The notes under the pieces were generated by a model. The model made no database searches and was not told the DNA's origin. It saw only the letters and a program-made list of their open reading frames with translations. The translations under genes were made by a program, and so were the position numbers. Positions 1 to 12,120 of a stretch of 64,000 bases of DNA are shown one piece after another. How positions within the stretch are numbered: the first letter of the stretch is position 1; each line of letters begins with the position of its first letter. The DNA comes from Hydra vulgaris. Taxonomy: Eukaryota; Cnidaria; Hydrozoa; Anthoathecata; Hydridae. The stretch is taken from contig NC_088926.1 in the NCBI RefSeq assembly GCF_038396675.1, positions 24,181,001 through 24,245,000 on the forward strand. The letters run 5' to 3'.

Positions 1-814
1 AATAAACTTAGTTTCACAAACTGCCCGTTTCTGAAACTAATTTTATTAAAACTAAAATTTATTAAATACTAAATTCAAACTATTTCAAACGTTACAAAGA
101 AATTTTTTGTATAATTTTACGAACTGATGATAATGGTAACCATAATCCAACTAAAATTTCTAATAACAAGTTATTCATTATATTAAGAGAATTCGTATTT
201 TTCGATGTTTTCATACTAATATAACATGAACTCTTATACACGATGTCTACACTAAAGCTATGGTCTTATCATCAAGCTTTACATTGGCGTAAATGTAAAA
301 ACATATTTATAAAATTTTTACTTAAAATCATTGCATTATAATGGTATTAAAATGTCAGATAACAAGTATGCAAATATATTTTTACAAATATTGTTTTTTT
401 TTTTCATTATTATTTACACTTTTACTACTAATGCAATGTTGAAAATATATTTATATATAATAAAAAAAAAGAAAATATTTAAGTAGCATGAAGGCTCTAA
501 CAGGGTGCTACTTGTACGCAATAAATATTTGTGCTCTGGTTTTTGTTTATAAAGACTATAGAAAATTGAAGGACTTATATGCATTTTGCTATTATACTTT
601 TATAGATTTAGTTCAAGCAATGTTAATAAAGACATTTGTTTAAAAAGAGGCATTGAGTGTTCTTTTTTCTTTTTAATATTATTCACACGCATAGCATGCT
701 TCTGTTTACAATAGAGTGGTTCTAGTTTCGTTTTATATGTACTATAAAACGAAAATTATATTGCTATATTGAGTTTGAGTTTATGTAATTCAAAAATCAA
801 TTATATATGCATAT
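1..814. other. AT-rich DNA without recognisable genes
   Basis: No reading frame, RNA gene or terminal repeat is recognisable here. The stretch is AT-rich with short homopolymer runs and lies just beyond the 3' end of the first LINE fragment. Confidence 0.6.
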
Positions 815-2650
815 ATTACACCAGGCACTTCCATGCTGAAAGAACAAACACTCGTGTTTCCGATCATTCATCTATGTTGAATTTCAATTTGTAAACACTA
901 ACTTTGAACGAATTGACTGATTCAACACTTATGGCGTCTTACGGAACCGTATTCCATACATTGACGATGCAATTAGTGAAGAAATTGAATCTTTCTTTGC
1001 AGTTTTTTACCCTTTGACGTTCAAGTCAAAGATAATGTCCATGCAAATTGTATTTGGAAATCGATGGTGCGTTGACTTGAGGGTTCTCAAAAATAATTTG
1101 ATCAATACCTTTTACAAGTTTAAACTGTTGAATCAGATTAGCGCGAACTTTTCTTTCTTTAAGTGTAGTTAAGTCAAGATGAGTCTTTCTTCATATGCCA
1201 AGTGCTTTATTTTCGTGATTGTTTTAGTGGCTTTATGCTGTACTTGCTCTAGAATAGCAATGTCTTTTTCCTTGTGTGGTGACCAAGCCTGGATAGCAAA
1301 TTCTAACTGGGGTCTTATATAGATTTTGTAGAGTACTTTCCACAAAAAGAATCCACAACTAAATATGTCTAAATACTTTCTTTAGTCTACCAAGTTTACA
1401 GTTGGCTCTTGCTGCTGCTGATTCAACTTGATAGCTTACTTTAAGATCTTCTGATAGAAATACTCCCAGATCATGTTTGTGTATAGTGACGTCCAGTTGA
1501 ATTCTGTTTCCACTCAAGTCAAGCATCAAATAATTTTGAATAGATTTGGAGCTACCACGCCCGACGTTCATAACTTTAGAGGCATATTCCATTTATGCCA
1601 CCAATCTACTAGGTTATCTATGTCAATTTGCAAAGTACTTTTGTCTTCCTCAGATTTTAAAACTGCGAGTATTTTGCAATTGTTGGCATAAATATCTATG
1701 TGACGAGTAATATAACCCCGCAGGTCGTTTATATACAAGATAAAAAGAAGTGGACCAAGTAGAGCTTGATGCTTGACAATTACAGCTCGTTTATAATGAT
1801 TCGTAAGTCAGTTTGCTATCCAGTTGAAGACCAAGCCGTTTATACCATAGGCTTTAAGTTTGTGTAAAGGTCTGACGTAGGGAATTTTATCAAAAGCTTT
1901 CGCAAAGTCAGTAAAAATGATATCAGTGGAGTAGCCTTGATGCATTGTTTCTGTTAGTATGTTCTGAGATTTAAATAAGCTCGATGTGCATCCTTTACTA
2001 TGAAGAAATCTGTGCTGTTCTTTGGATTTTTGGTTAGTCCTAAGACATTGATTTATGATTTTTTCGTGTATAATACCTTTTATATAATTTTGCAGAGTAC
2101 CGATGTTAGTGAGACTGGTATGTAATCAGCTTGGTTCTGCTGTTATTAGCTCAGTTCTGCTTGCAGCCTTGTTTAAAAATCGGGGTGACATTTGATCTTT
2201 TCCAGAGCTCTGGAACCTATGAATTGTAAATCAATTTTCAGTAGATCATAGCTAATGGAATTGCTAATGCGGAGGCGCAGTTACGTAATACTCGTGGGAG
2301 TATGTCGTAATATCCTTTCAACTTGGTTTCAATGAGCTTTTTAGTCTTTCTAGAACTGAATTTTCCAATAGGAGATTTACGTCTATAGCGCAAGATACAT
2401 TTGTACATGATTCAAAATCTGCAGCAAATATGGTTTTTCAGTAGTGAATACAGAATGAATGTAATCGTTTAGAATATATGAAATTACTGCACCATCAGTT
2501 ACAATATTTTTATGGTCATCTTTGAGAGCTTGAAGTGAGTTATTAGTTTTGTCTTTTTGTTTGATGTGATCATAAAGAAATTGGGTCTTTTTTGAAAACA
2601 CTGATGTTCACACTGGCTTACTGATGTTCGTATCTTAGAATAGCTCTTTT
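815..2650 (-). mobile_element. LINE A: degenerate CR1/L2-like non-LTR retrotransposon
   Basis: On the minus strand, fragments of one reverse transcriptase follow each other in the correct order but in shifting frames. A segment before the palm is at 2601-2383. A palm segment reading KAFDKIPYVRPLHKL is near 1.9 kb. A GPLLFILYINDL block is near 1.74 kb. The catalytic box near 1.69 kb reads YANN where YADD is expected. The thumb region lies at 1592-1359, and a C-terminal tail with a VNVWNTVP-like motif runs down to about 0.88 kb. Stops and frameshifts throughout show it is dead. The assignment to the CR1/L2/jockey-like group rests on these RT motifs and is not resolved further. Confidence 0.8.
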
Positions 2651-2664
2651 TGTTTTTGAACAAA

Positions 2665-2916
2665 ACAATATTAGATTTGTTTAAGTAGTGGCTTATTAAA
2701 TAAGTAACAATATTAGATTTGTTTAAGTAGTGGCTTATTAAATAAGTAACAATATTAGATTTGTTTAAGTAGTGGCTTATTAAATAAGTAACAATATTAG
2801 ATTTGTTTAAGTAGTGGCTTATTAAATAAGTAACAATATTAGATTTGTTTAAGTAGTGGCTTATTAAATAAGTAACAATATTAGATTTGTTTAAGTAGTG
2901 GCTTATTAAATAAGTA
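2665..2916. repeat. 42-bp tandem repeat, six copies
   Basis: The unit starting ACAATATTAGATTTG repeats at 2665, 2707, 2749, 2791, 2833 and 2875 with no differences that I can see. Read on the minus strand it encodes a NKPLLKQI-like peptide, the C-terminal part of a CR1-type RT. The array is therefore an expansion of LINE coding sequence at the junction between LINE A and LINE B. The period equals 14 codons. Confidence 0.95.
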
Positions 2917-2917
2917 A

Positions 2918-4215
2918 CGTGAGTAGTATATCATTCCTAATCTTTTGAATAATTTACTACTTAAATAAGCAATATGTTTCCAATTTATATTTTCGTCAAT
3001 AAAAACACCCAAAATTTGGTAACAGTATCCCTACTTAATTCTCTATTTTCAATAAACAGTTTCAGAAAAGAAGATTGAACTTCTTTTTTTTTAAAGGTAG
3101 GATGAAATGAAAAAAACTTCGTTTTACTTGAGTTATTAGAGAATTTCTTTGCCCTAAACCATTCTAAAGTATTTTCTAATACATTGTTTTTTTCTACGCT
3201 CGTCGTTTACATAGATTAATAAAAGTATTGATTCTTGAGGTACACCACACTCTATTAAAGACGTATTAGAAAGTTTATTATCTCCGTAATATACATATTG
3301 CACACGTTTATCTAAATAGCTTTCTACCCACTTGTTAGATTTACTCCGTATGCCATACATATTAAACTTTGATAATATTATTTTGTGGTCGACGGCATCA
3401 AAAGCTTTAGAGAGATCTACAAAAACACCTAATGTAACTTCTCCGTTTGTAAAATAATTTTTTATTTCTTTAACCAAGTGAAGGATTGCGTGTTCAGTTG
3501 ATGTATATTTTTGAAAACCAAACTGTTTGGTATAAATAAGATAACAACAATGCTGTTATTGTTATTTTCAGTTCCAGTTGGCTTGTTTCTTTTAAGGCTT
3601 TTAAAAGCCTCGTCAATTTCTAATATGGTTAGTGTTTTAGTTCGTTTCTGTTACGACTTAAATATTTATCAAAAGATTTATTTACACGAGGAATTTGAGA
3701 TGCAAGTTCAGATCCTATATTAACAAAGAAGTTGTTAAACTCATTTGCAATGCCATTTTTATTATCAATTGATTTATGATTGATTCTTACAGTTTTAGGA
3801 AAGCACGGTTTGTTAATTTTTGGTTTACAAATAATTTCTTTTAATAATTGCCGTGTTTTTCTGAAATCTGTTTGAAACTTTTTTAAGTAGTTTGTTATAA
3901 TAATTAGATTTAGCGGTTTTTTTAAGTTTCTTAAATAAGTTTGCATAACTATTGTCTTTTGTTTTTGTTTTATCGCATTTTTTAAAGGTATTTTATAAGT
4001 AATTTTTGTTTCCGTTTAGATGACTTTTTAAGACCTTTACTTAACCGAGGTGAATTTATGTCTTTAAGTTTAATTATTTTTGTTACTTTATCATAAAAAA
4101 ATAAAAATTTCTCGATAAACTTGTTATACATTAAATTGGTATCATTTGAGGACTCTAAATCTGAGCAGTCAATATTTTCTAACTCTCTTTTAAAGTAGAC
4201 TTGGCTGTTCAAAGA
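2918..4215 (-). mobile_element. LINE B: degenerate CR1/L2-like RT fragment
   Basis: Minus-strand RT pieces occur in order. Upstream linker domains are at 4212-3982 and 3946-3629, the latter with a NEFNNFFVNIGSELA motif typical of the segment before the RT. A palm segment at 3477-3154 carries FVDLSKAFDAVDHK and ECGVPQESILLLIYVND. The C-terminal end is near 2.94-3.0 kb. It has frameshifts and lacks a YADD box after the GVPQ block, so it is inactive. It runs head to tail into LINE A through the 42-bp repeat. Confidence 0.8.
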
Positions 4216-4353
4216 AAAATGCTGCCCTGTTATTTTCTTTTTTTTGGACTTATTTTAATTATGTTTGACGTCTTTAACTAAATATAAATATCGAAAAGTG
4301 ATTCAATATTGGTATTTTAATTACTCCTTTTTTAGCAAGATTTCAAATTTGTT

Positions 4354-4571
4354 AGGGCCGTCCCGAAGAGATCTTCCATGGGGTGGACGAGGATGGGGGG
4401 TGTTGTATGTATTTTTTTCCAACTAGAGTCACCATTAAAAAAAAAAAGTTTCTCAGTATTTGCAATTTTCCAACTATAATTCAAAACTTGCTAAATGTGC
4501 CAACTCAAATGCTTATATGACAGCTTTGTGGGGTGGTGGGACACCTCCAACACCCCGTTCGGGACGGTCGT
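4354..4571. mobile_element. short MITE with CCGTCCCGAA inverted ends
   Basis: The left end GGGCCGTCCCGAAGAG and the right end (reverse complement CGACCGTCCCGAACGG) form imperfect terminal inverted repeats about 218 bp apart. There is no coding capacity. The unit abuts a (TA)n array on the right, so a target-site duplication cannot be defined. Confidence 0.55.
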
Positions 4572-4580
4572 ATATATATG

Positions 4581-4673
<93 letters not shown>
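4568..4673. repeat. (TA)n microsatellite
   Basis: An almost pure TA dinucleotide array of about 105 bp. Peptides with alternating Tyr and Ile read through it are artefacts. Confidence 0.95.
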
Positions 4674-4675
<2 letters not shown>

Positions 4676-4686
4676 CAAAATATATT

Positions 4687-4726
4687 TAGCATTTACAGGC
4701 CTTTCAATATTTCATCAGTAGTGCTA
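4687..4726 (-). ncRNA. degenerate hammerhead-like Penelope terminus
   Basis: On the minus strand this reads TAGCACTA-CTGATGA-AATATT-GAAA-GGCCT-G-TAAATGCTA, an inverted copy of the motif ending the Penelope-like element near 18.7 kb. The catalytic boxes CTGATGA and GAAA are intact. The nucleotide at the cleavage position is G (normally A, C or U), and one strand of stem I has drifted. It should therefore be inactive. It marks a Penelope-type terminus next to the (TA)n array. Confidence 0.55.
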
Positions 4727-4824
4727 GTTTAAGTGCTGTTATGCAAAAAAAAATTTTTTTGTTACAAATCTTCTTAGAAATGAAAACCTTGTTTTGAAGT
4801 TGTTATTTTGCTTGTTTTTTTTCG

Positions 4825-5148
4825 TTGTATTGGTTAAATTATATTAATAGTTATTTTGTTAAAATGTCAGCAGAGAAATTCTCTTCACAAAATGGAAACG
4901 ACCTTTATACAGAACTTTTAAAAAAATTAAAAGAATCTTTACCTTCACTAATTGATGATTTAAAATCCATAATAAGTGATGTAATTGAATCAACTCTTAA
5001 AAATTGTTTTAATACTTACCAGCATCAAAACAAATCAAATGAAAACATTAAGACACAATTTAAAGATCAACACCAAAACATGAATATTTATACTACAAAC
5101 ACATCAGATCAGAGCCGTGCTGTAACGTTTTGGGGTCCTGTGCTATAA
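4825..5148 (+). CDS. unidentified 107-residue ORF, possibly a TE ORF1 start
   Basis: An open frame with an internal Met at residue 14 (near 4864) begins MSAEKFSSQNGNDLYTELLK. A Leu/Ile-rich, helix-like stretch (residues about 28-60) follows, then a polar Gln/Asn-rich tail. I recognise no domain. Its last dozen residues run into the inverted terminus of the neighbouring hAT remnant (CAGAGCCG near 5109), so the natural C-terminus has been lost. It follows a Penelope-type terminus and may be an ORF of a mobile element. A host gene is unlikely. Confidence 0.3.
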   Translation: MYWLNYINSYFVKMSAEKFSSQNGNDLYTELLKKLKESLPSLIDDLKSIISDVIESTLKNCFNTYQHQNKSNENIKTQFKDQHQNMNIYTTNTSDQSRAVTFWGPVL

Positions 5149-5725
5149 CTTTTTGGGACCCTTAAAATTTTTTTTTTTAACTTTACTGAATTCATTTTTA
5201 TTGGGTTTTATTTCTAAAAAAAAGTTATACAAAGAAATTATAAATCAATTTTCCCAACCCTTTCGCGGTTTCATTTTCTATCGACAATATTGTAAACCCT
5301 GAAGTCTTTCCTGTGACATTGTAGAACGTAGATAATTTGCAATTAAATTTGAATTAGTTTGAATTAGTTTTGAAAATGATCGCAATAAGTAACGGTAGTG
5401 GGTATTCTTAAAATTATTCGGTATTTGCGATACATATATTTGGATATAATTCTTCCAAATGTTTTCATTATAGATACTATTATAGAGAATTTGGAATTCC
5501 AAGTGAATTCCAAATTCTCTATAATAGTTGGGCATAATCAGAAAATCCACTTGAAGTTAAGCTTATCTTTATCGATGAAAACAAACGACAACAGAAGCAG
5601 AAACTTTTTCCTGTCAAGTTAGAATATAAAAGCCAATTTCTTATTTCTTTTTCACCATTTTTTATTTGTCGGTAAAAAAAGTTTCGCTGAAATATCTTTC
5701 TTGAGAATTTCATTTATAATGGATT
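5109..5725 (-). pseudogene. hAT transposase remnant, internally deleted
   Basis: The minus-strand frame at 5713-5519 carries the N-terminal TTF-type zinc-finger segment of hAT transposases (KNGEKEIRNWLLYS, then FCFCCRLF). The frame at 5550-5278 carries the C-terminal dimerisation tail (NYLRSTMSQERLQGLQYC). Everything between is missing, and the join coincides with a 51-bp palindrome. The right end, with CAGAGCCG near 5109, looks like a hAT terminal inverted repeat. It is dead. Transposon T1 is inserted immediately upstream of the zinc-finger segment. Confidence 0.75.
5477..5527. repeat. perfect palindrome, 23-bp arms
   Basis: Arms at 5477-5499 and 5505-5527 are exact reverse complements around the 5-nt spacer CAAGT. 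It sits at the deletion join of the hAT remnant. Confidence 0.95.
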
Positions 5726-6272
5726 TTAGGGTACAGCGAGAATTTTATTTTCTTCTAAAAGCTTAAGAAATGGTGTATTCTTATGTAAAATCAAATTTTA
5801 AATAGGGTTTACTTAAAAATATTTTTAATTGGAAAAAGATTTGATACCCAAATTTGCACTTTTAGAAATTGCAAAATTTAGTAAAATCTTATTTGTCACA
5901 CTTGTCCTTTATTATGTTTTACATGTCCTTCTTTTTCATTGCGATGAAATATTAAATGCAAATAATGTTTTTAGACCAGTTGCAATTTTTTTTAATACTT
6001 GTTTCAAAGTCATTATCTTGCATGAATCCTACCAGCAATGCAGATTCTGACATTTTAGGGGAGGGGGTCTTCAATTTTCAATGAGGTTTTAATGATTAAT
6101 AAATTTGCTTATAACAGTTTTTTTTTTTTGTTTCATTAGAAATAAAGGTGGTGCCAGTGATGCGGTTCCCCAAAAAACAGGAGATTTATCCCATCTTACC
6201 CAAATTATATTTTGATAACATTACTATAACACTATTAAAAAAACAATAAATAAAATAAGATATCTTTCAAAT

Positions 6273-8116
6273 CTATTGACATTGAAAATTTATTAAAATT
6301 TCTTTCTTTGTTTTAAAAACAGGTAGCAACTCTCTATGTTGAGCTCTAGCTCTAATATATCCATCTCTTGCATCTGGTCTAACTACTGACATGGATGCTA
6401 CTGTCACTTGTTTTACAGCACGCTCGGTACTTTGAGTATGAATTTTAACAGAAGGAGTTATTAGAGGTGCCAATCTTAGCATTACCAACTTATCTTTAGT
6501 GAGCGAACAAATAAAAACAGGTTCTTGTACCACACCATTTTCGCATTTGACTAGCTCTTTAAGAGTAGTTGCTGTAAAGTTCAGTTTAGGTGTTTTTCTT
6601 GGTCTGATTCGCATGTCTCCAAGGATATCATTCCTCCTTTGTTCCAAAATTCGGTCAACTGCAAAGTTGCGGTCTTCTGCATTATTACTAGATAATAAAG
6701 AGATTAATAAACTTTCATGGTTCGCATACCAAGCGCCTAACTGGATGTAGGGAGTCACAATTTCTCTTACTATAACAGGTTGATTTCTAAGAATTCTCAA
6801 TTGAGACAAAATGTGATTGGAAGCATCTTCAAGCCTGTCTTTAACTTTAATGTCAAAAAAAAGTTTAAAATAAAATTGTAAACAAAATAAGACAAGTAAA
6901 TCAAGATTTTTCAAATTCTGATCAGTTAAGTCATGTTTCCTTGTCTACATAAAGACTATTCTCATGCCAGTAGTGAGCCATCTGGCATGACTTAGGGGGC
7001 CACATTGAATTTCTCTAAGATTAGGTGGCAATACGCCGATCTTATCTGCTTTGCATAACTTGTAGGTTTGTTTTTGATCTGTTGACATATTTTTTAGTAT
7101 TGTTTCTGGATTGTCAACAAAGCTCTCTGCCTCTGGAAGAGCTTTAAATTGAGGATTGTACTCCATTTTATTAACATCAGCAAGACAAGCCAGTACTACA
7201 TGATGTTAGTCCATAAATTCCTTCTATTAGGTGACAAAAAAATAACTCATTTGAATGAAGCATGCATATGGCCCAATGGCATTTGTGACCTAACAGCTTT
7301 TCAAGATGTGTTATAACACCACCTTTCCAGCCGGTGTTAATTGAAGTACTATCAGCTCCAAGTACTAAACATGATTCAGTAAGATTATATTGTTGCAGCA
7401 AATTATTAACACCTTCAGCAATCTTTTTAGCTAGCTTATCTGAATGAGTATGTGCATTTGGAGAAAAATGACTAAGATATCGACCACCAGGTTCTATAGT
7501 CACAGTAATGTGTTGCTCTTTGATAATAATAGGATGTAGCTGTCCATTTGAATCATTTATCATCGCTCTTGTTGAATCTTTTCTTCCATCAAAGTAAATA
7601 CCAGTATTATCTGCTTTTGGAAGATTGAAATTGTCATTATTCTTTGCTACTACCATGACTTTTTTTCTCGCTCTCGTTAAGTTAGAAGGATCACAAGCAA
7701 GATAAGAGTATTCAGGGGTGAGAAATCCTGCTTCAATAAAATCTTGCAGATAACTTGTAGCAATTGCTGCAGTTGCAGCTGGTGAAATCCCAAACCTATA
7801 AAATAAAACTAGTTTATATTTATTTTTATTAATTCATCATCCAAACTTTTGCTGTTCAACAAAATAATAATCTATATGATTACCTTATACTAGCCATTGC
7901 TGTGTTTTTTATTGACATAGTGTTTTTTCTTGACTTCTTTTCTAAAAATTGTGTTACAAAGAAAGCATAGACACCTAATTTATCCTTTAGAAGCCTTTCA
8001 ACCAACAATTTAATTTCATTGTCTTGTTTTAAAGTAAAGTTAACATTAACTGGATTATAGTTGTCATTGAGAGAAATATCAGGAGAAATATTTTTTTGAT
8101 ATTCTTCATATAATTC

Positions 8117-8117
<1 letters not shown>
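6273..8117 (-). pseudogene. T1 transposase-like gene, two exons, lightly damaged
   Basis: The minus-strand gene has an exon ending at 7884 (donor GTAATC), an 88-bp intron (7796-7883, acceptor TTTATAG), and a main exon running to the stop at 6273. Recognisable blocks in order are SPAATAAIATSYLQDF, TGIYFDGRKDSTRAM, LVLGADSTSINTGWKGG (a likely catalytic Asp context), ICMLHSNELFFCHL, GPLSHARWLTTGMRI, VTPYIQLGAWYANHESLL and HTQSTERAVKQVT. I know this block order from an abundant, poorly named transposon-derived family of cnidarians and arthropods, but I cannot name a superfamily. Damage seen: a frameshift near 7177 and an in-frame TAG at about 6945. The 5' part is cut by a (TA)n array. Confidence 0.7.
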
Positions 8118-8440
<323 letters not shown>

Positions 8441-8669
8441 TTAGGAGAGTTCATTACATAAAAACGGATTTTATTTATTTTATAATAATTTAAGTTTTTT
8501 TCATTTTAATAATGTGTAAATATGAAAATTTGGGTATTAAGACGTTTTCTGATAAAAAAAGTGGTCCATAACAAACCTACCTTGAAATTAAATTTTACAT
8601 AGGAATACATCTTTTCTTAAGCTTGAATTTTATTTTTTTTAAAAACATATAAATCTCACTGTACCCTAA

Positions 8670-8880
8670 TGGATATCTTCATAATGAAATTCTTGAGAAT
8701 TTCATTTATAATGTTGTTTCTTTTGTTGCCGATTTGTTTGTTGTATCTTTTGTTATCGATTTGTTTGTTGGTTCTTTTGTTGTCGATTTATTGGATATCA
8801 TTTTTAATGGATATCTTTATCCGTTGTTTGTTGTTGATTTCAATAGCCCAAGTTGTAAAATCTAATATATCATAATTTCA
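8670..8880. repeat. imperfect TTTGTTG/TCGAT tandem repeat
   Basis: About four diverged units of TTTGTTGTCGATTTGTTTG type follow the right end of T1. A hydrophobic Leu-rich reading on the plus strand comes from this repeat and is not a credible membrane protein. The block TTCTTGAGAATTTCATTTAT at its start repeats the sequence left of T1. Confidence 0.6.
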
Positions 8881-8946
8881 TTTTGGTTTAGTGTCGCTCT
8901 CCGTTTGTAAATTATTACTAATTTCTGAAGTCTTGTTAGATATTAA

Positions 8947-9096
8947 GCCGGGTGAAGAAAAATGAACAATTGCTTTTACTCAGTAATTGGTCTGCTTTAT
9001 GAGAATAAAAACTTCATCAATTTTACTTCAGTTTTTATTCACGAAAAGCTGAGCAATTACTGAGTAAATGCAATTGCTCATTTTTATTCACCCGGC
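8947..9096. mobile_element. foldback MITE, 150 bp
   Basis: The ends GCCGGGTGAA and (reverse complement) GCCGGGTGAA are followed by long inverted arms that include AATGAACAATTGC and its partner GCAATTGCTCATT, and CTCAGTAATTG with CAATTACTGAG. The centre is a short AT-rich loop. It has no coding capacity, so it is non-autonomous. Confidence 0.8.
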
Positions 9097-9196
9097 CTAT
9101 AATATCTTCAATATTTTTGCTATTGGATTCTAATTCAACATCTACATTCTTTTTCTGGTTATTGATGTTTTGAAATTGTGACTCCTTCATATTTTC

Positions 9197-12120
9197 TTAG
9201 ACAATATCGTTTTTAAATTGAGATTTACCATTTAAATTGCATATTTCGATTGAAGTAGTGTTCGAAACTGACTTACTTTCGCCTCGTTTAAAAAATTTAT
9301 CTAATGATCCAGCAAGACTATTTAATTCAGCTACTTTGCAGTTTAGATTTATTAGTATTACCCCAGGCAATATTTGCATAATTAATATGGCAATAGATAA
9401 AAGAGAAATATAATTGTGTTAAACTGTGCTTATTTAGAGCATTTCTAGCTTTGTATATTACTTCTATATTTCGAGCAACTTTGTTGCACAACAAATCAAT
9501 GTGATACTTCCAACTAAGGTTTTCATCAGTATTGATTTCTAAAAAGTTAGTAGTTTTTGAGGCCTTAAGGAGATCATTAATGTAAATTAGAAAGAGAAGA
9601 GGTCCTAGTATAGAACCTTGAGGGACCCCACATGTTATGTCTAATAAATTGGAAGAGACAGTTGTATTACTATAAACAAACTGTTTACGGTTGCTTAAAT
9701 AAACTTTAAGTATCATTAAAATATTTCCTTTAATTTCACATTATTTTTTTTTTAAATAGGATTTTGTGGTCAATGATATCAAAGGCTTTCGATAAATTGA
9801 TGAAAACACCTAACGTATATTGAGATTTTTCAAAAGATTAAGCAATATTGCAGGTAATTTAGATATATCGTATCGGTTGAATTACTTTTTTTAAATCAGA
9901 ATTGATTTTTATACAGTATTTTATATGAAGATAAATGATTAAAAATTACTTATATAAAATTCTCTCTAAAATTTTAGAAAAAAACAGGCAAAATGGAGAT
10001 TGGGCGATAATTTGAAACATTAGTTGCATCACCCCCTTTAAATATTGGTGAAACTCTGGCTATTTTTATATTGTCGAAGAAAATTCCCTGTTTTTATTGA
10101 ACATTGTAAAACTTGAAATAGAATATCTTTAATGACTTCGTACGAGTTGATAATTACATTACAATATATATCATCACGGCCAACTGATTTATTAGATTTA
10201 AGCTATTTTAAAAAAAGTTCAAATTCTTCCAAGGATACCTTAAAAGAATTTAAGAACGAAGTTATTGGAAAAGCATAACTATTTATTTGCTGTTGTTGGT
10301 CAAAATAGGAATTTTTTGGGCCAAATTAGGACCAATTGATCCAAAAAATTTATTTAATTCGTCAGCAATTACAATTTGATCATATGTTTCTTCGTTAATT
10401 GTAACAGCTTTAGGCACTACGCTCGTTTTTAATTTCTGAATGCTAATGAGTTCTCTTAGAATTTTTCACGTACGTTTCGAATAAAGATTATTTCTCTCAA
10501 GCAAATTAGAATAGTAAATTTTTATTCCTTTTTTTTTTTTTGTCTTTCAAATTCTTTAGCATGGTTTTTATAGAGAACTTTATTTTGTTCAGTTTTTGTC
10601 TGAAAATATTTTATGTATAATTTTTGTTTAATTTTAGAAGATTTTCTTAGTTCTTTTGTGATCCATGGTGACATTAAACTTTTAGTTTTTCTATTTACTG
10701 TATGTTCCAGAAAATTAACATCATATATTTCATAAAACGTTTTAAAAAACGTATTATAAACTAAATTAGCGTCAGCACAGGTATTTATTTGGTTCCAATG
10801 AAGTTGAGATAATTGTTCTTTAAATGTTTTTGATTTAGCAGTAGAAAAAAATCGTTTTTTAAAAGTTTTTTTTGTTGAGATATTATATCTGTGTTGATAT
10901 TATTAGAGAAAAAATAGAGAAGTGGTCCGAGATGTCACTTTAAATATTGCCTTTTTTAAAGAGATTTATTGAAAACGTCAGTTGTTATAATATTTTTAAT
11001 TAAGGTTTTTGACGTAGTAGTTATTCTTGTTGGTTTGTTAATTATGGGAAGAGAACCGAGTTCAAATAACTCTTTATGAAATTTTTTAATGCCATAATTA
11101 GTGTGGTATAGGAAACAATCCAAGTTAATGTCACCTATTAAGTAGTATAATTTATTTTCATGAATGCTTTTTTTTTAATTGTCACTTAAAAATATGTTAA
11201 ATTTTTGTATTCTGCCCGAAGGTGGGCGATAACAACAACTTATAACTAAATTTTTTTGTTTTTTTTGTTTGGGTTTCAACTGTTAAGACCTCATTATCGT
11301 CATCAGACTTGCTCATGTCAGGCCTGGTAGTATACTGCAAAAATTCCCTAATATAAACTATTAAACCACCGTCTCGCTTTCCATTTTTTCGATCTAAGAA
11401 AATTATATTGAAAATTAAGTTATCAGAGTTGCACCAGGTTTCAGACATGCAAATTACACTAAAAATATTAAGAGATTCTTTCATGTTTAAATAGAAATTT
11501 TCAAAATTTTTTGATATGCTTCTTATATTGATATGAAAAGTGTTAAAATATTTGCGATTAAGAAATTATTTTATTTCATCGGCATTAATTGGTTATTAAA
11601 TAAAAACTTATTAGTTTGGAAAATATTATAACTTAATTCAAATTCGTTTGAATTATTGAAATCCATTTTACCGTTTTATAAAACCATAAAATAAAAGAGT
11701 TTCTTTTAATCGCGAGTTAATAACTTATTATATACAACCTTTATATATTTTCATTTTAATCGTAAATCTTTTTGCACATTTTCATTTTAATCGTAAATCT
11801 TTTTGCATATTTTCATTTTAATTGTAAATCTTTTGCACCCGTAAACAATTTTTTCGCAATTCCTTTTGTTGAAATCCTCATTCACATAAATTCTTTGATC
11901 CCAGAGTTTTGTCTTTATATATTTACCGAGTACTGCTGATTTGCCTTAAAATTTAAAAATTTGACCACGATAGGTCTGCATTTTTGAATTGTACCATCTT
12001 TTTCATTTTTTTTCAACTCTATATACACGTTCAATAATGAATTCAGCTTGAAGATCAAGTTTTTTTTATCAATTCACGAACTTTTCATTCACAATCATCC
12101 CAACTTTCATCAACTTTTCA
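9197..12120 (-). mobile_element. LINE C: degenerate CR1/L2-like element, ORF1 to RT
   Basis: Running down the minus strand, a PIVVKFLNFKANQQYSV block near 11.95 kb resembles the C-terminal domain of L1-type ORF1 proteins. An endonuclease segment at 11484-11197 has VICMSETWCN and RDGGLIVYIREFLQYTTR. Weak RT upstream sequence spans about 10.9-9.75 kb. An RT segment at 9716-9327 has ITCGVPQGSILGPLLFLIYINDLL followed by NLSWKYHIDLLCNKVA. The YADD box and its surroundings are deleted between those last two blocks. The endonuclease and RT are also broken by stops. About 3 kb of an originally longer element remains. Confidence 0.75.

Noticed and set aside
5726-5830. First read as more of the hAT transposase N-terminus, with an inverted hAT copy at 8.6 kb
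   Set aside because: The two stretches are the terminal inverted repeats of T1, with the transposase gene between them and the same terminal motif in T2.
8669-8875. A small Leu-rich membrane protein
   Set aside because: The hydrophobicity comes from a TTTGTTG/TCGAT tandem repeat; there is no homologous or structural support.
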